Source of the DNA: Bacillus sp. (in: firmicutes)
Lineage (GTDB): Bacteria; Bacillota; Bacilli; Bacillales; Cytobacillaceae
DNA length: 5,639 nt
Direction of reading: 5' to 3'
Assembly: GCA_003457145.1 (NCBI GenBank)
Contig: DMSR01000432.1
Span: 1 to 5,639 of the forward strand
Made by a program: the position numbers and the translations under genes. Shown in pieces: positions 1 to 5,639 of this stretch (position 1 is its first letter; each line of letters starts with the position of its first letter). The notes beneath the pieces are model-generated. The model saw only the letters and a program-made list of their open reading frames with translations. It did no database searches and had not been told where the DNA came from.

Positions 1-116
1 TGCTTCATATTTCTCCATCTGAATTACAAGCCGGCTTACCCAAAGAGAAAGCAAAAGAAGCTGAGAAATCCATTATGTCAGAAAGCTTATCTATTCAGAT
101 GGAGAAATATGAAGCA
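1..116. repeat. 24-bp perfect inverted repeat at window edge, inside bkdR
   Basis: Positions 1-24 are the exact reverse complement of 93-116, separated by 68 bases. The match stops at 25/92 on the inner side. On the outer side it is limited only by the window start, so it may be longer. Both arms lie in the bkdR reading frame. Such a long exact match inside a coding region is not expected by chance. It could be a fold-back artefact at a contig end or a real local duplication. Confidence 0.85.
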
Positions 117-248
117 GAAATAATAAGTGAGACATTGAAACAGGTGAACGGAAATAAAACGCTAGCTGCCAAGAACCTTGGAGTATCTGTAAGGAACCTA
201 TATTATAAACTAGAAAAACACGGAATTGAAAAGAATAGCATGCAATAA
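3..248 (+). CDS. bkdR: BkdR, sigma-54-dependent transcriptional activator (3' end only)
   Basis: This is the C-terminal 81 codons of an enhancer-binding activator; the sensor and AAA+ domains lie upstream of the window. The reading frame is open from position 3 to a TAA at 246-248. After a variable linker (about residues 1-33 of the visible part), residues 35-73 form a Fis-family helix-turn-helix (HTH_8), with the typical pattern NGNKTLAAKNLGVSVRNLYY followed by KLEKHG. That pattern ends NtrC-type activators such as RocR, LevR-like proteins and BkdR. The identification as BkdR rests on position: it lies directly upstream of a sigma-54 promoter and the ptb-bcd-buk-lpdV genes, as in B. subtilis. 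It is expected to bind an upstream activating site and drive SigL-dependent transcription when branched-chain amino acids are available. Oddity: the first 24 bases are an exact inverted copy of positions 93-116, so the first eight codons should be treated with caution. Confidence 0.88.
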   Translation, partial: LHISPSELQAGLPKEKAKEAEKSIMSESLSIQMEKYEAEIISETLKQVNGNKTLAAKNLGVSVRNLYYKLEKHGIEKNSMQ

Positions 249-273
249 ATTTCACATTATGAAATTTATTGCA
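241..273 (+). promoter_or_regulatory. Perfect 14-bp inverted repeat, probable BkdR upstream activating site
   Basis: The arms TGCAATAAATTTCA (241-254) and TGAAATTTATTGCA (260-273) are perfectly complementary around a 5-base centre (255-259). The bkdR stop codon lies in the left arm. The centre is about 87 bases upstream of the predicted sigma-54 transcription start near 344, a usual distance for an enhancer-binding activator. The TGCA ends and dyad symmetry suit a dimeric Fis-type helix-turn-helix. The sequence could also act as a bkdR terminator, but the stem is AT-rich and the T-run (280-284) begins seven bases after the stem, so the activator-site reading is preferred. Both roles may coexist. 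Confidence 0.6.
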
Positions 274-291
274 CGATACTTTTTGAGGAAA

Positions 292-305
292 GTAAAGCGT
301 TTTCA
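292..305 (+). promoter_or_regulatory. Possible CcpA cre-like site
   Basis: GTAAAGCGTTTTCA agrees with the relaxed cre consensus TGAAARCGYTTTCA at 12 of 14 positions; the two mismatches are the first two bases. It lies between the putative activator site and the -24 element, roughly -52 to -39 from the predicted start. CcpA bound there could block activator contact and link the operon to carbon catabolite repression. This is a motif match only. Confidence 0.3.
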
Positions 306-316
306 ATGTTTGTGTG

Positions 317-334
317 TTGGCACGCTTCTTGCAT
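317..334 (+). promoter_or_regulatory. Sigma-54 (SigL) -24/-12 promoter of the bkd operon
   Basis: TTGGCAC (317-323) and TTGCAT (329-334) form a near-consensus sigma-54 promoter. The invariant GG (319-320) and GC (331-332) are separated by exactly ten bases. Transcription should begin about 12 bases after the GC, near 344, giving a leader of about 40 nt before the ptb start at 384. The B. subtilis bkd operon is known to use SigL and BkdR, and the arrangement here is the same. Confidence 0.93.
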
Positions 335-383
335 TATATAATCACGGGCGATGCGCAATGAAAAGAAAGGGTTGAAGGCATTA

Positions 384-1289
384 ATGAAATTAGACTCACT
401 AATCACTAAAGCATCCCAGGAAAAGAGAAAGACTGTTGCTGTTGCAGCTGCTGAAGATACTGAGGTATTAGAAGCAATTGCATCGGCTGTAAAGCTCGGC
501 CTAGCAGACTTTCTTCTGTTTGGAAATGAAGAAAAAATCAATAAGATCATTTCATCTCAGCATGCAGAACTAACTAGTCATCCAGGAATTAAAATCCTGG
601 CCGCTTCGAATAATAACATTGCGGCAGAAATGGCAGTGAAAGCAGTCAAGTCTAATGAGGCAAATGTCTTGATGAAGGGGAATCTTGCAACTGCCTCGAT
701 TCTTAAGGCAGTTCTTAACAAGGAGTATGGTTTAAGGACTGGCGCAGTCCTGTCCCATGTAGCTGTTTTTGAAGTCCCAGGCTACAATAGGTTCACAATT
801 GTGACTGATGCTGCGATGAATATTTCGCCCGATCTTGAGCAAAAAGCTCAAATCATCAAAAATGCCGTCCAGGTTGCCCATTCAATAGGAATTGACTTGC
901 CAAAGGTTGCTCCTTTGGCCGCTGTTGAGGTAGTCAATCCAGCAATGCAGGCTACACTTGATGCCGCGGCGCTGACAACGATGAATAGGCGAGGTCAGAT
1001 AACAGGCTGCATCATTGATGGGCCGCTTGCCCTTGATAATGCAGTGTCACGCATTGCTGCTGAACACAAAGGCATAAGAAGTGAGGTTGCCGGTGAAGCA
1101 GATATTTTGTTGGTTCCAGCAATCGAAGTCGGTAATGTTCTTTACAAATCATTAATTTACTTTGCGAACGCAAAGGTTGGAGCGATCATTTCAGGTGCAA
1201 AGGCGCCAATCGTATTAACATCCAGAGCAGATACTGCTGAAAGCAAGCTATATTCTCTTGCGCTGGCGTTATGCTCTGCTAATAAATAA
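384..1289 (+). CDS. ptb: Phosphate butyryltransferase (branched-chain acyl-CoA phosphotransacylase)
   Basis: Converts butyryl-CoA, isobutyryl-CoA and other branched acyl-CoAs plus phosphate to acyl phosphate and CoA, in the cytoplasm. It feeds Buk. The 301-residue protein is close in length to B. subtilis Ptb and belongs to the phosphate acetyl/butyryl transferase family. Visible family stretches are VLMKGN (95-100), [14 protein letters not shown] (123-136), VTDAAMNI (140-147), [10 protein letters not shown] (213-222), and [10 protein letters not shown] (242-251) with SRADTAESK (280-288) near the C-terminus. The start at 384 ([10 protein letters not shown]) was chosen because it has GAAGG at 374-378 five bases upstream and matches the family N-terminus. 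The in-frame ATG at 351 would add 11 residues but lies only about 7 nt after the predicted transcription start and has no ribosome binding site. It is the first gene of the operon, 28 nt before bcd. Confidence 0.95.
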   Translation: MKLDSLITKASQEKRKTVAVAAAEDTEVLEAIASAVKLGLADFLLFGNEEKINKIISSQHAELTSHPGIKILAASNNNIAAEMAVKAVKSNEANVLMKGNLATASILKAVLNKEYGLRTGAVLSHVAVFEVPGYNRFTIVTDAAMNISPDLEQKAQIIKNAVQVAHSIGIDLPKVAPLAAVEVVNPAMQATLDAAALTTMNRRGQITGCIIDGPLALDNAVSRIAAEHKGIRSEVAGEADILLVPAIEVGNVLYKSLIYFANAKVGAIISGAKAPIVLTSRADTAESKLYSLALALCSANK

Positions 1290-1317
1290 TTTACATAAAC
1301 CAGGGGAGGAACCAGGA

Positions 1318-2412
1318 ATGGAAATCTTTAAATATCTTGAACAGTATGATTATGAGCAGGTTGTATTTTGCCAGGATAAACAGTCAGGCTTGAAAGCGAT
1401 CATCGCAATCCATGACACAACGCTTGGACCAGCTCTTGGGGGAACGCGCATGTGGACCTACGCTTCAGAAGAAGCTGCTATTGAAGATGCACTTCGTCTT
1501 GCAAAAGGAATGACATATAAAAATGCTGCTGCAGGGTTGAATTTGGGCGGAGGCAAGACGGTCATCATTGGTGACCCGCGTAAAGATAAAAATGAAGAGA
1601 TGTTCCGTGCGTTTGGCCGTTACATCCAAGGCTTGAACGGAAGATATATAACTGCTGAAGATGTAGGGACAACGGTTGCTGACATGGATTTAATCCATGA
1701 AGAAACAGATTATGTAACAGGTATTTCTCCTGCTTTCGGTTCATCAGGGAATCCTTCCCCGGTTACTGCCTATGGAGTATACAGAGGTATGAAAGCTGCA
1801 GCCAAGGAAGCCTTTGGAACAGATTCACTTGAAGGCAAAACGATAGCTGTACAGGGTGTGGGGAATGTAGCTTATACACTTTGCCGTCACCTGCATGAAG
1901 AAGGTGCCCAACTGATTGTTACCGATATAAACAAAGAGGCTGTACAAAGAGCAGTTGAAGAATTCGGTGCTAAGGCTGTTGAACCTGAAGAGATCTACAG
2001 TGTTGATTGTGATATCTATGCTCCATGTGCCCTTGGTGCCGTTATCAATGATGAGACAATACCGCAAATCAAGGCGAGAGTAATTGCAGGAGCGGCAAAT
2101 AACCAGCTGAAAGATACTGCGCATGGTGATCTGATACATGAATTGGGAATCGTTTATGCTCCTGATTATGTAATCAATGCTGGTGGGGTCATAAATGTAG
2201 CTGATGAGCTTTATGGCTATAACAGCGAAAGAGCGTTGAAAAAAGTTGAGACGATATATAATAATATCGAAAAAGTAATTGCAATCGCTAAAAGGGACGG
2301 CATCCCTACCTATAAAGCGGCAGACCGGATGGCGGAGGAGCGTATTGAGAGAATGCGTAACTCCCGCAGCCAATTCCTGCAAAACGGCCAACATATTTTA
2401 AGCCGCCGTTAA
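1318..2412 (+). CDS. bcd: Leucine dehydrogenase (branched-chain amino acid dehydrogenase)
   Basis: NAD-dependent oxidative deamination of leucine, valine and isoleucine to 2-oxo acids and ammonium; the cytosolic entry step of the pathway. The 364 residues equal the length of the B. subtilis enzyme. It is a Glu/Leu/Phe/Val dehydrogenase: the N-terminal substrate domain carries [10 protein letters not shown] (37-46), Lys68, and catalytic Lys80 in LNLGGGKT (74-81), with Asp115 in TAEDVGTT (112-119). The C-terminal Rossmann domain has GVGNVA (180-185) and Asp203 in VTDIN, which fits NAD rather than [15 protein letters not shown] near the C-terminal part is also conserved. The start [14 protein letters not shown] has a strong AGGGGAGG site at 1302-1309, eight bases upstream; an in-frame TTG at 1258 inside ptb is unlikely. 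All key residues are present. Confidence 0.97.
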   Translation: MEIFKYLEQYDYEQVVFCQDKQSGLKAIIAIHDTTLGPALGGTRMWTYASEEAAIEDALRLAKGMTYKNAAAGLNLGGGKTVIIGDPRKDKNEEMFRAFGRYIQGLNGRYITAEDVGTTVADMDLIHEETDYVTGISPAFGSSGNPSPVTAYGVYRGMKAAAKEAFGTDSLEGKTIAVQGVGNVAYTLCRHLHEEGAQLIVTDINKEAVQRAVEEFGAKAVEPEEIYSVDCDIYAPCALGAVINDETIPQIKARVIAGAANNQLKDTAHGDLIHELGIVYAPDYVINAGGVINVADELYGYNSERALKKVETIYNNIEKVIAIAKRDGIPTYKAADRMAEERIERMRNSRSQFLQNGQHILSRR

Positions 2413-2425
2413 TAGTAAAGTCATA

Positions 2426-2465
2426 AGCAGAGAGAGCGCTGAATAATCCATTCGGCGCCTCTGCT
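2426..2465 (+). terminator. Long bulged hairpin between bcd and buk, possible attenuator or mRNA-stability element
   Basis: The left arm 2426-2432 pairs with 2459-2465 (AGCAGAG/CTCTGCT), and 2436-2443 pairs with 2451-2458 (GCGCTGAA/TTCGGCGC, one G-T pair). There is a three-base bulge (2433-2435) and a 7-base loop (2444-2450). The 15-bp stem starts 13 nt after the bcd stop codon. What follows is ATTTCATAAAT, not a proper T-tract, so full termination is doubtful. Partial termination, or protection of the upstream ptb-bcd message from 3' decay, is more likely. There is no clear separate promoter for buk. Confidence 0.5.
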
Positions 2466-2536
2466 ATTTCATAAATGTGTATCAAACGTTTTACGGATTG
2501 CCGGGTAAGGTTCCGTTATTAATTGGAGGTTTAAAT

Positions 2537-3622
2537 GTGCAACAAACAGAATATCGGATTCTAGTCATTAATCCAGGATCTACATCAACGAAAATTGGAG
2601 TCTTTGACAATGAGGTTTCCGTTTTTGAGAAAACGATCCGTCATGAATCAACTGTCATAAACTCCTACGAAACCATCATCGATCAATACGAATTCAGGAA
2701 GAATACGATACTTGAAACGCTTGATACGGAAGGAATCAATATTTCAAAACTAAGTGCTGTTTGTGGACGCGGAGGGCTTTTACGGCCAATCGAAGGCGGG
2801 ACATATGCAGTAAACAACAAGATGCTTGAGGATTTGCGTGCAGGTTTTTCTGGACAGCATGCTTCAAATTTAGGCGGAATTCTAGCTTATGAAATTGCGT
2901 CTGGCTTAAATATCCCTTCCTATATCGTCGATCCAGTCGTTGTAGATGAACTGGATCAAATAGCGAGGGTTTCTGGATTTTCACTCATAGAACGAAAGAG
3001 CATTTTCCATGCCTTGAACCAAAAAGCAGTTGCCCGCAGAGTAGCCAAGGAACTAGGGAAAAAATATGAAGAGCTTAACTTGATTGTGACCCATCTTGGC
3101 GGAGGGATTACCGTTGGCGCCCATAAAATGGGTAAGGTTGTGGATGTCAATAATGGTCTTCATGGCGATGGTCCCTTCAGCCCTGAACGGGCTGGTACGG
3201 TTCCCGCGGGTGATCTTGTTGAATTATGTTTTTCAGGTGACTACTTCCGTGAAGAAATCATGAAGAAGCTCGTTGGCCAGGGAGGTCTTGTTGGATACCT
3301 GGGTACCAACGATGCGATCATGGTTGAAAAAATGATCGGGCAGGGCAATGAAAAAGCCAGTCTCGTCTATGGTGCAATGGCCTATCAGGTTGCAAAGGAG
3401 ATTGGATCTGCCAGTGCAGTGCTGGCCGGAAAAGTAGATGCAATTATCCTTACAGGCGGGCTCGCATACGGCAAAGAGTTCGTAAAAGGAATTTCCGAGC
3501 GTATCAATTGGATAGCAGATGTAATCGTAAAACCGGGTGAAAATGAATTGCAGGCCTTAGCAGAGGGAGCACTAAGGATTCTCCGAGGAGAAGAAAACGT
3601 AAGAGACTATCCAGGTAAATAG
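2537..3622 (+). CDS. buk: Butyrate kinase / branched-chain fatty acid kinase
   Basis: Transfers the phosphoryl group of butyryl, isobutyryl or isovaleryl phosphate to ADP, giving ATP and the free acid; cytoplasmic. With Ptb it yields substrate-level ATP from branched-chain amino acids. The 361 residues fit the family. It belongs to the acetate/butyrate kinase group of the ASKHA fold: INPGSTSTK (11-19) is the N-terminal phosphate loop, VDP (131-133) carries the conserved Asp, [10 protein letters not shown] (155-164) follows, [11 protein letters not shown] (186-196) is the second phosphate motif, [10 protein letters not shown] (211-220) has the conserved Arg218, and LTGGLAYG (305-312) is the adenosine motif. 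The chosen start is GTG at 2537 with GGAGG (2525-2529) seven bases upstream, giving [15 protein letters not shown]; an in-frame GTG at 2477 would add 20 non-family residues and has no ribosome binding site. An ATG at 2535 overlaps this GTG in another frame. Confidence 0.95.
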   Translation: MQQTEYRILVINPGSTSTKIGVFDNEVSVFEKTIRHESTVINSYETIIDQYEFRKNTILETLDTEGINISKLSAVCGRGGLLRPIEGGTYAVNNKMLEDLRAGFSGQHASNLGGILAYEIASGLNIPSYIVDPVVVDELDQIARVSGFSLIERKSIFHALNQKAVARRVAKELGKKYEELNLIVTHLGGGITVGAHKMGKVVDVNNGLHGDGPFSPERAGTVPAGDLVELCFSGDYFREEIMKKLVGQGGLVGYLGTNDAIMVEKMIGQGNEKASLVYGAMAYQVAKEIGSASAVLAGKVDAIILTGGLAYGKEFVKGISERINWIADVIVKPGENELQALAEGALRILRGEENVRDYPGK

Positions 3623-3937
3623 AAAAGCGAAGGCGACTGTTCAACTCCGACAAGCGCTGGCCGACTAAGAGCCGCCACGTCCTGTGGCAACGTCGGCACT
3701 AGGCCCTCCTGTCCATCGGAGGGCCGACAGGTGAAGTCGTTCTTTGACTTCAGTTGGCGGTCCGAAACCGGAATGTATAGCCGACTGTTCAGAAACGGAG
3801 AAACTGGAGACTCGGACAAAGAAGCGCTCTATGCTTCTGACGGTGGAGTTGAAGTTTCGGAGTTTCTAGAAGGCGAAACTGGACCTGTGGTCGAGGAGTT
3901 AGGAGCCGCAGATAGACAAGAAAGGCGAAGGCGGCTG
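3623..3937 (+). repeat. Hairpin-rich intergenic repeat-like element between buk and lpdV
   Basis: The 376-nt gap between buk and lpdV is mostly filled by a stretch that looks richer in G+C than its neighbours and has a chain of stem-loops. These are GCCGAC/GTCGGC (3660-3665 with 3692-3697) enclosing GCCAC/GTGGC (3674-3678 with 3684-3688), perfect 8-bp GGCCCTCC/GGAGGGCC (3702-3709 with 3718-3725), TGAAGTC/GACTTCA (3732-3738 with 3746-3752), AGAAGC/GCTTCT (3820-3825 with 3833-3838), and AGTTTCG/CGAAACT (3853-3859 with 3874-3880). Short direct repeats also occur: an 18-mer GAAAAGCGAAGGCGACTG at 3622-3639 recurs at 3920-3937 with two changes, CGACTGTTCA at 3634 and 3782, and GAAACTGGA at 3800 and 3875. 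It begins right at the buk stop. It resembles the dispersed, structured intergenic repeats found in many Bacillaceae, but copy number cannot be seen here. The 82-codon open frame inside it (GTG 3731 to TAA 3979) is probably incidental. Exact boundaries are uncertain. Confidence 0.6.
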
Positions 3938-3961
3938 GTATTTCCTTATAGAGGATTAAAA

Positions 3962-3976
3962 AATTTTCAAAAAATG
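3962..3976 (+). promoter_or_regulatory. CodY-box-like sequence upstream of lpdV
   Basis: AATTTTCAAAAAATG matches the CodY consensus AATTTTCWGAAAATT at 13 of 15 positions (mismatches at the G and the last T). It lies 22 bases before the lpdV start, just upstream of its ribosome binding site. CodY is the branched-chain-amino-acid-responsive repressor of Bacillaceae, and control of the bkd operon by CodY has been described in B. subtilis. The stretch is AT-rich, so a chance match is possible. Confidence 0.35.
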
Positions 3977-3998
3977 TAATCGGAGGAGGGAATTCATA

Positions 3999-5420
3999 AT
4001 GGCTCAAGAATATGATTTGGTCATTCTCGGAGGCGGGACTGGCGGATATGTTGCAGCAATCCGTGCTTCTCAGCTTGGTTTGAAGACAGCCATCGTTGAA
4101 AAAGGAAAGCTTGGCGGGACATGCTTACATAAAGGCTGTATTCCAAGTAAAGCGCTGCTAAGAAGTGCTGAGGTGTATGCCACCGCAAAAAAAAGTGAAG
4201 AGTTCGGTGTTACTACAGGTGAAATCAGTGTGGATTTCACAAAAGTACAGGAAAGAAAAGAAAAAATTGTCGGACAGCTTCACAAAGGTGTGCAGCATCT
4301 AATGAAACAAGGCAAGATTGATGTGTATGAAGGTTTGGGACGAATCCTTGGTCCTTCCATTTTTTCGCCGATGCCCGGGACGATTTCAGTGGAGATGAAT
4401 AACGGGGAAGAAAATGAAATGCTTTTACCCAAAAATGTAATTGTTGCCACAGGATCACGTCCAAGGACGCTTCCAGGTCTAGAGGCAGACGGACAATACA
4501 TTATGACATCTGACGAAGCTTTGGTTATGGAAGATCTTCCAAAGTCGATTATCATCGTGGGCGGTGGAGTCATCGGTATCGAATGGGCGTCCATGCTGGC
4601 CGATTTTGGAACTGCCGTTACCGTGATCGAGTATGCTGACCGGATAGTTCCTACAGAAGATAAGGAAGTTTCACGCGAAATGCAGCGAGCAATGAAGAAA
4701 AAAGGCGTGAAAATTGTTACTAGCGCAAAGGTATTGCCAGACACCCTTCAAAAAGGCGAAGGAGTGACCATCAATGCTGAACTAAAAGGCGAGCAAAAGG
4801 AATTCAAGGCAGAAAAGTTGCTTGTTTCAGTTGGACGTCAAGCAAATGTAGAAGGAATAGGACTTGAAAATACCGAAATCCAGCTAGAAAAAGGTTTTAT
4901 TCAAACAAATGAATTCTATCAAACGAAGGAATCACATATTTATGCGATTGGCGATGTCATTGGCGGTTTGCAGCTGGCGCATGTTGCTTCCCATGAAGGA
5001 ATCGTTGCGGTAGAACATATTGCTAATGGAAACCCGTCCCCGATCGATTACACACTTGTGTCTAAATGTATTTACAGCTCTCCAGAAGCTGCAAGTGTCG
5101 GGCTGACTGAAGATGAGGCAAAAGAAAAAGGTTATGAGGTGAAAACAGGGAAATTCTTATTCAAGGCGGTTGGAAAAGCGCTTGTTTATGGTGAATCCGA
5201 TGGCTTTGTCAAGATTGTCGCTGACGAAAAGACAAATGATATTTTAGGTGTTCATATGATCGGGCCGCACGTTACTGACATGATTTCAGAAGCAGGCCTT
5301 GCAAAAGTTCTCGACGCTACACCATGGGAAGTAGCCCATACCATCCATCCGCATCCTACATTATCCGAGGCAATTGGAGAAGCTGCACTTGCAGTGGATG
5401 GCAAAGCAATTCATTCTTAA
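3999..5420 (+). CDS. lpdV: Dihydrolipoamide dehydrogenase, E3 of the branched-chain 2-oxoacid dehydrogenase complex
   Basis: FAD enzyme that reoxidises the dihydrolipoyl groups of BkdB with NAD in the cytosolic branched-chain 2-oxoacid dehydrogenase complex. The 473 residues match the family. Visible are the FAD-binding GGGTGGYVAA (11-20) with Glu34, the redox disulfide GGTCLHKGCIPSK (39-51; Cys42 and Cys47), TGSRP (151-155), the NAD-binding GGGVIGIE (188-195) with Glu211, the second FAD motif YAIGDVIGG (315-323), and the C-terminal dimerisation domain with HPHPTLSE (450-457) holding the catalytic pair His452/Glu457. All key residues are intact. The ATG has a very strong GGAGGAGGG site (3982-3990) eight bases upstream. 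Its place just before bkdAA identifies it as LpdV rather than the pyruvate dehydrogenase E3 PdhD. It is separated from buk by an unusually long structured spacer, but no clear promoter was seen there. Confidence 0.96.
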   Translation: MAQEYDLVILGGGTGGYVAAIRASQLGLKTAIVEKGKLGGTCLHKGCIPSKALLRSAEVYATAKKSEEFGVTTGEISVDFTKVQERKEKIVGQLHKGVQHLMKQGKIDVYEGLGRILGPSIFSPMPGTISVEMNNGEENEMLLPKNVIVATGSRPRTLPGLEADGQYIMTSDEALVMEDLPKSIIIVGGGVIGIEWASMLADFGTAVTVIEYADRIVPTEDKEVSREMQRAMKKKGVKIVTSAKVLPDTLQKGEGVTINAELKGEQKEFKAEKLLVSVGRQANVEGIGLENTEIQLEKGFIQTNEFYQTKESHIYAIGDVIGGLQLAHVASHEGIVAVEHIANGNPSPIDYTLVSKCIYSSPEAASVGLTEDEAKEKGYEVKTGKFLFKAVGKALVYGESDGFVKIVADEKTNDILGVHMIGPHVTDMISEAGLAKVLDATPWEVAHTIHPHPTLSEAIGEAALAVDGKAIHS

Positions 5421-5449
5421 TGCATTACGAACAATTGGGAGGTATAAAG

Positions 5450-5639
5450 ATGGCAGAAAATCGTCATAAAGCACTTGGCTTAACTGATGACAGAGTATTA
5501 GAAATATATGAGACAATGCTGTTGGCCCGCCGACTTGATGAGCGGATGTGGCTGTTGAACCGTGCCGGTAAGATTCCGTTTGTAATTTCGTGCCAGGGGC
5601 AGGAAGCTGCACAGGTGGGAGCTGCCTTTGCGCTCGACC
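5450..5639 (+). CDS. bkdAA: Branched-chain 2-oxoacid dehydrogenase E1 alpha subunit (5' end only)
   Basis: The first 63 codons of a thiamine-diphosphate-dependent E1 alpha subunit; the gene runs off the window. With BkdAB it would decarboxylate the 2-oxo acids made by Bcd and acylate the lipoyl groups of BkdB. The start ATG has GGGAGG (5437-5442) seven bases upstream and lies 29 nt after the lpdV stop, so it is clearly co-transcribed. The visible part MAENRHKALGLTDDRVLEIY is followed by LLARRLDERMWLLNRAGKIPF (24-44) and SCQGQEAAQVGAAFALD (47-63). These are the N-terminal helix and the conserved G-Q-E-A segment of 2-oxoacid dehydrogenase E1 alpha proteins. The ThDP-binding GDG motif would lie beyond the window. 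The BkdAA call over a PdhA-type protein rests mainly on operon context. Confidence 0.93.
   Translation, partial: MAENRHKALGLTDDRVLEIYETMLLARRLDERMWLLNRAGKIPFVISCQGQEAAQVGAAFALD

Noticed and set aside
351..383. In-frame ATG extending ptb by 11 residues
   Set aside because: It is about 7 nt after the predicted transcription start, has no ribosome binding site, and the family N-terminus begins at 384, where a GAAGG is well placed.
582..600. Small hairpin CCAGGA/TCCTGG inside ptb
   Set aside because: Only 6 bp, within conserved coding sequence, and of a size expected by chance.
1258..1317. In-frame TTG start for bcd inside the end of ptb
   Set aside because: No good ribosome binding site; the strong AGGGGAGG and conserved N-terminus point to 1318.
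1825..2394. 189-codon minus-strand open frame opposite bcd
   Set aside because: It is antisense to a fully conserved enzyme gene and its translation has no recognisable domain.
2477..2536. In-frame GTG start for buk adding 20 residues
   Set aside because: No ribosome binding site, lies just after the hairpin, and the extra residues do not look like the family.
3744..3780. TTGACT followed by a TATAG-like sequence as a sigma-A promoter for lpdV
   Set aside because: The spacing is well over 20 bases, too long, and the sequence lies in the hairpin-rich element.
3607..3819. 70-codon minus-strand open frame across the buk end and the repeat-like element
   Set aside because: It overlaps the end of buk and the hairpins, with no recognisable product; the structured non-coding element explains it better.
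4280..4744. 154-codon minus-strand open frame opposite lpdV
   Set aside because: Antisense shadow of the lpdV coding sequence with no recognisable features.

Overview
The window is a stretch of a chromosomal branched-chain amino acid catabolic operon from a low-to-medium GC Gram-positive bacterium of the Bacillaceae. The order is bkdR (3' end) - ptb - bcd - buk - lpdV - bkdAA (5' end), all on the plus strand. This matches the Bacillus subtilis bkd locus, and the proteins have the residue patterns and lengths of the Bacillus enzymes. The genus cannot be fixed from the sequence. Strong GGAGG-type ribosome binding sites and the sigma-54 (SigL) promoter fit Bacillaceae.

Layout. Positions 1-248 hold the last 81 codons of the sigma-54-dependent activator BkdR, ending in a Fis-type helix-turn-helix. 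The 249-383 gap holds the control region of the operon: a perfect 14-bp inverted repeat that overlaps the bkdR stop codon (probable BkdR upstream activating site), a cre-like sequence, and a near-perfect -24/-12 sigma-54 promoter. Then follow ptb (384-1289), bcd (1318-2412), a 124-nt gap with a long bulged hairpin, buk (2537-3622, GTG start), an unusual 376-nt gap filled by a hairpin-rich, repeat-like element, lpdV (3999-5420), and the first 63 codons of bkdAA (5450 to the window end).

How the genes work together. Bcd deaminates valine, leucine and isoleucine to 2-oxo acids. The branched-chain 2-oxoacid dehydrogenase complex (BkdAA/BkdAB E1, BkdB E2, LpdV E3; only LpdV and the start of BkdAA are visible) converts these to acyl-CoAs. 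Acyl-CoAs can prime branched-chain fatty acid synthesis, or Ptb converts them to acyl phosphates from which Buk makes ATP and the free branched acid. BkdR is expected to switch the operon on with SigL.

The genes themselves are ordinary members of known families and no new protein system is visible. The points worth a second look are non-coding: the structured element inserted between buk and lpdV, a CodY-box-like sequence just before lpdV, the bcd-buk hairpin, the cre-like and UAS-like sites around the sigma-54 promoter, and a 24-bp perfect inverted repeat at the window edge inside bkdR that may be an assembly artefact.
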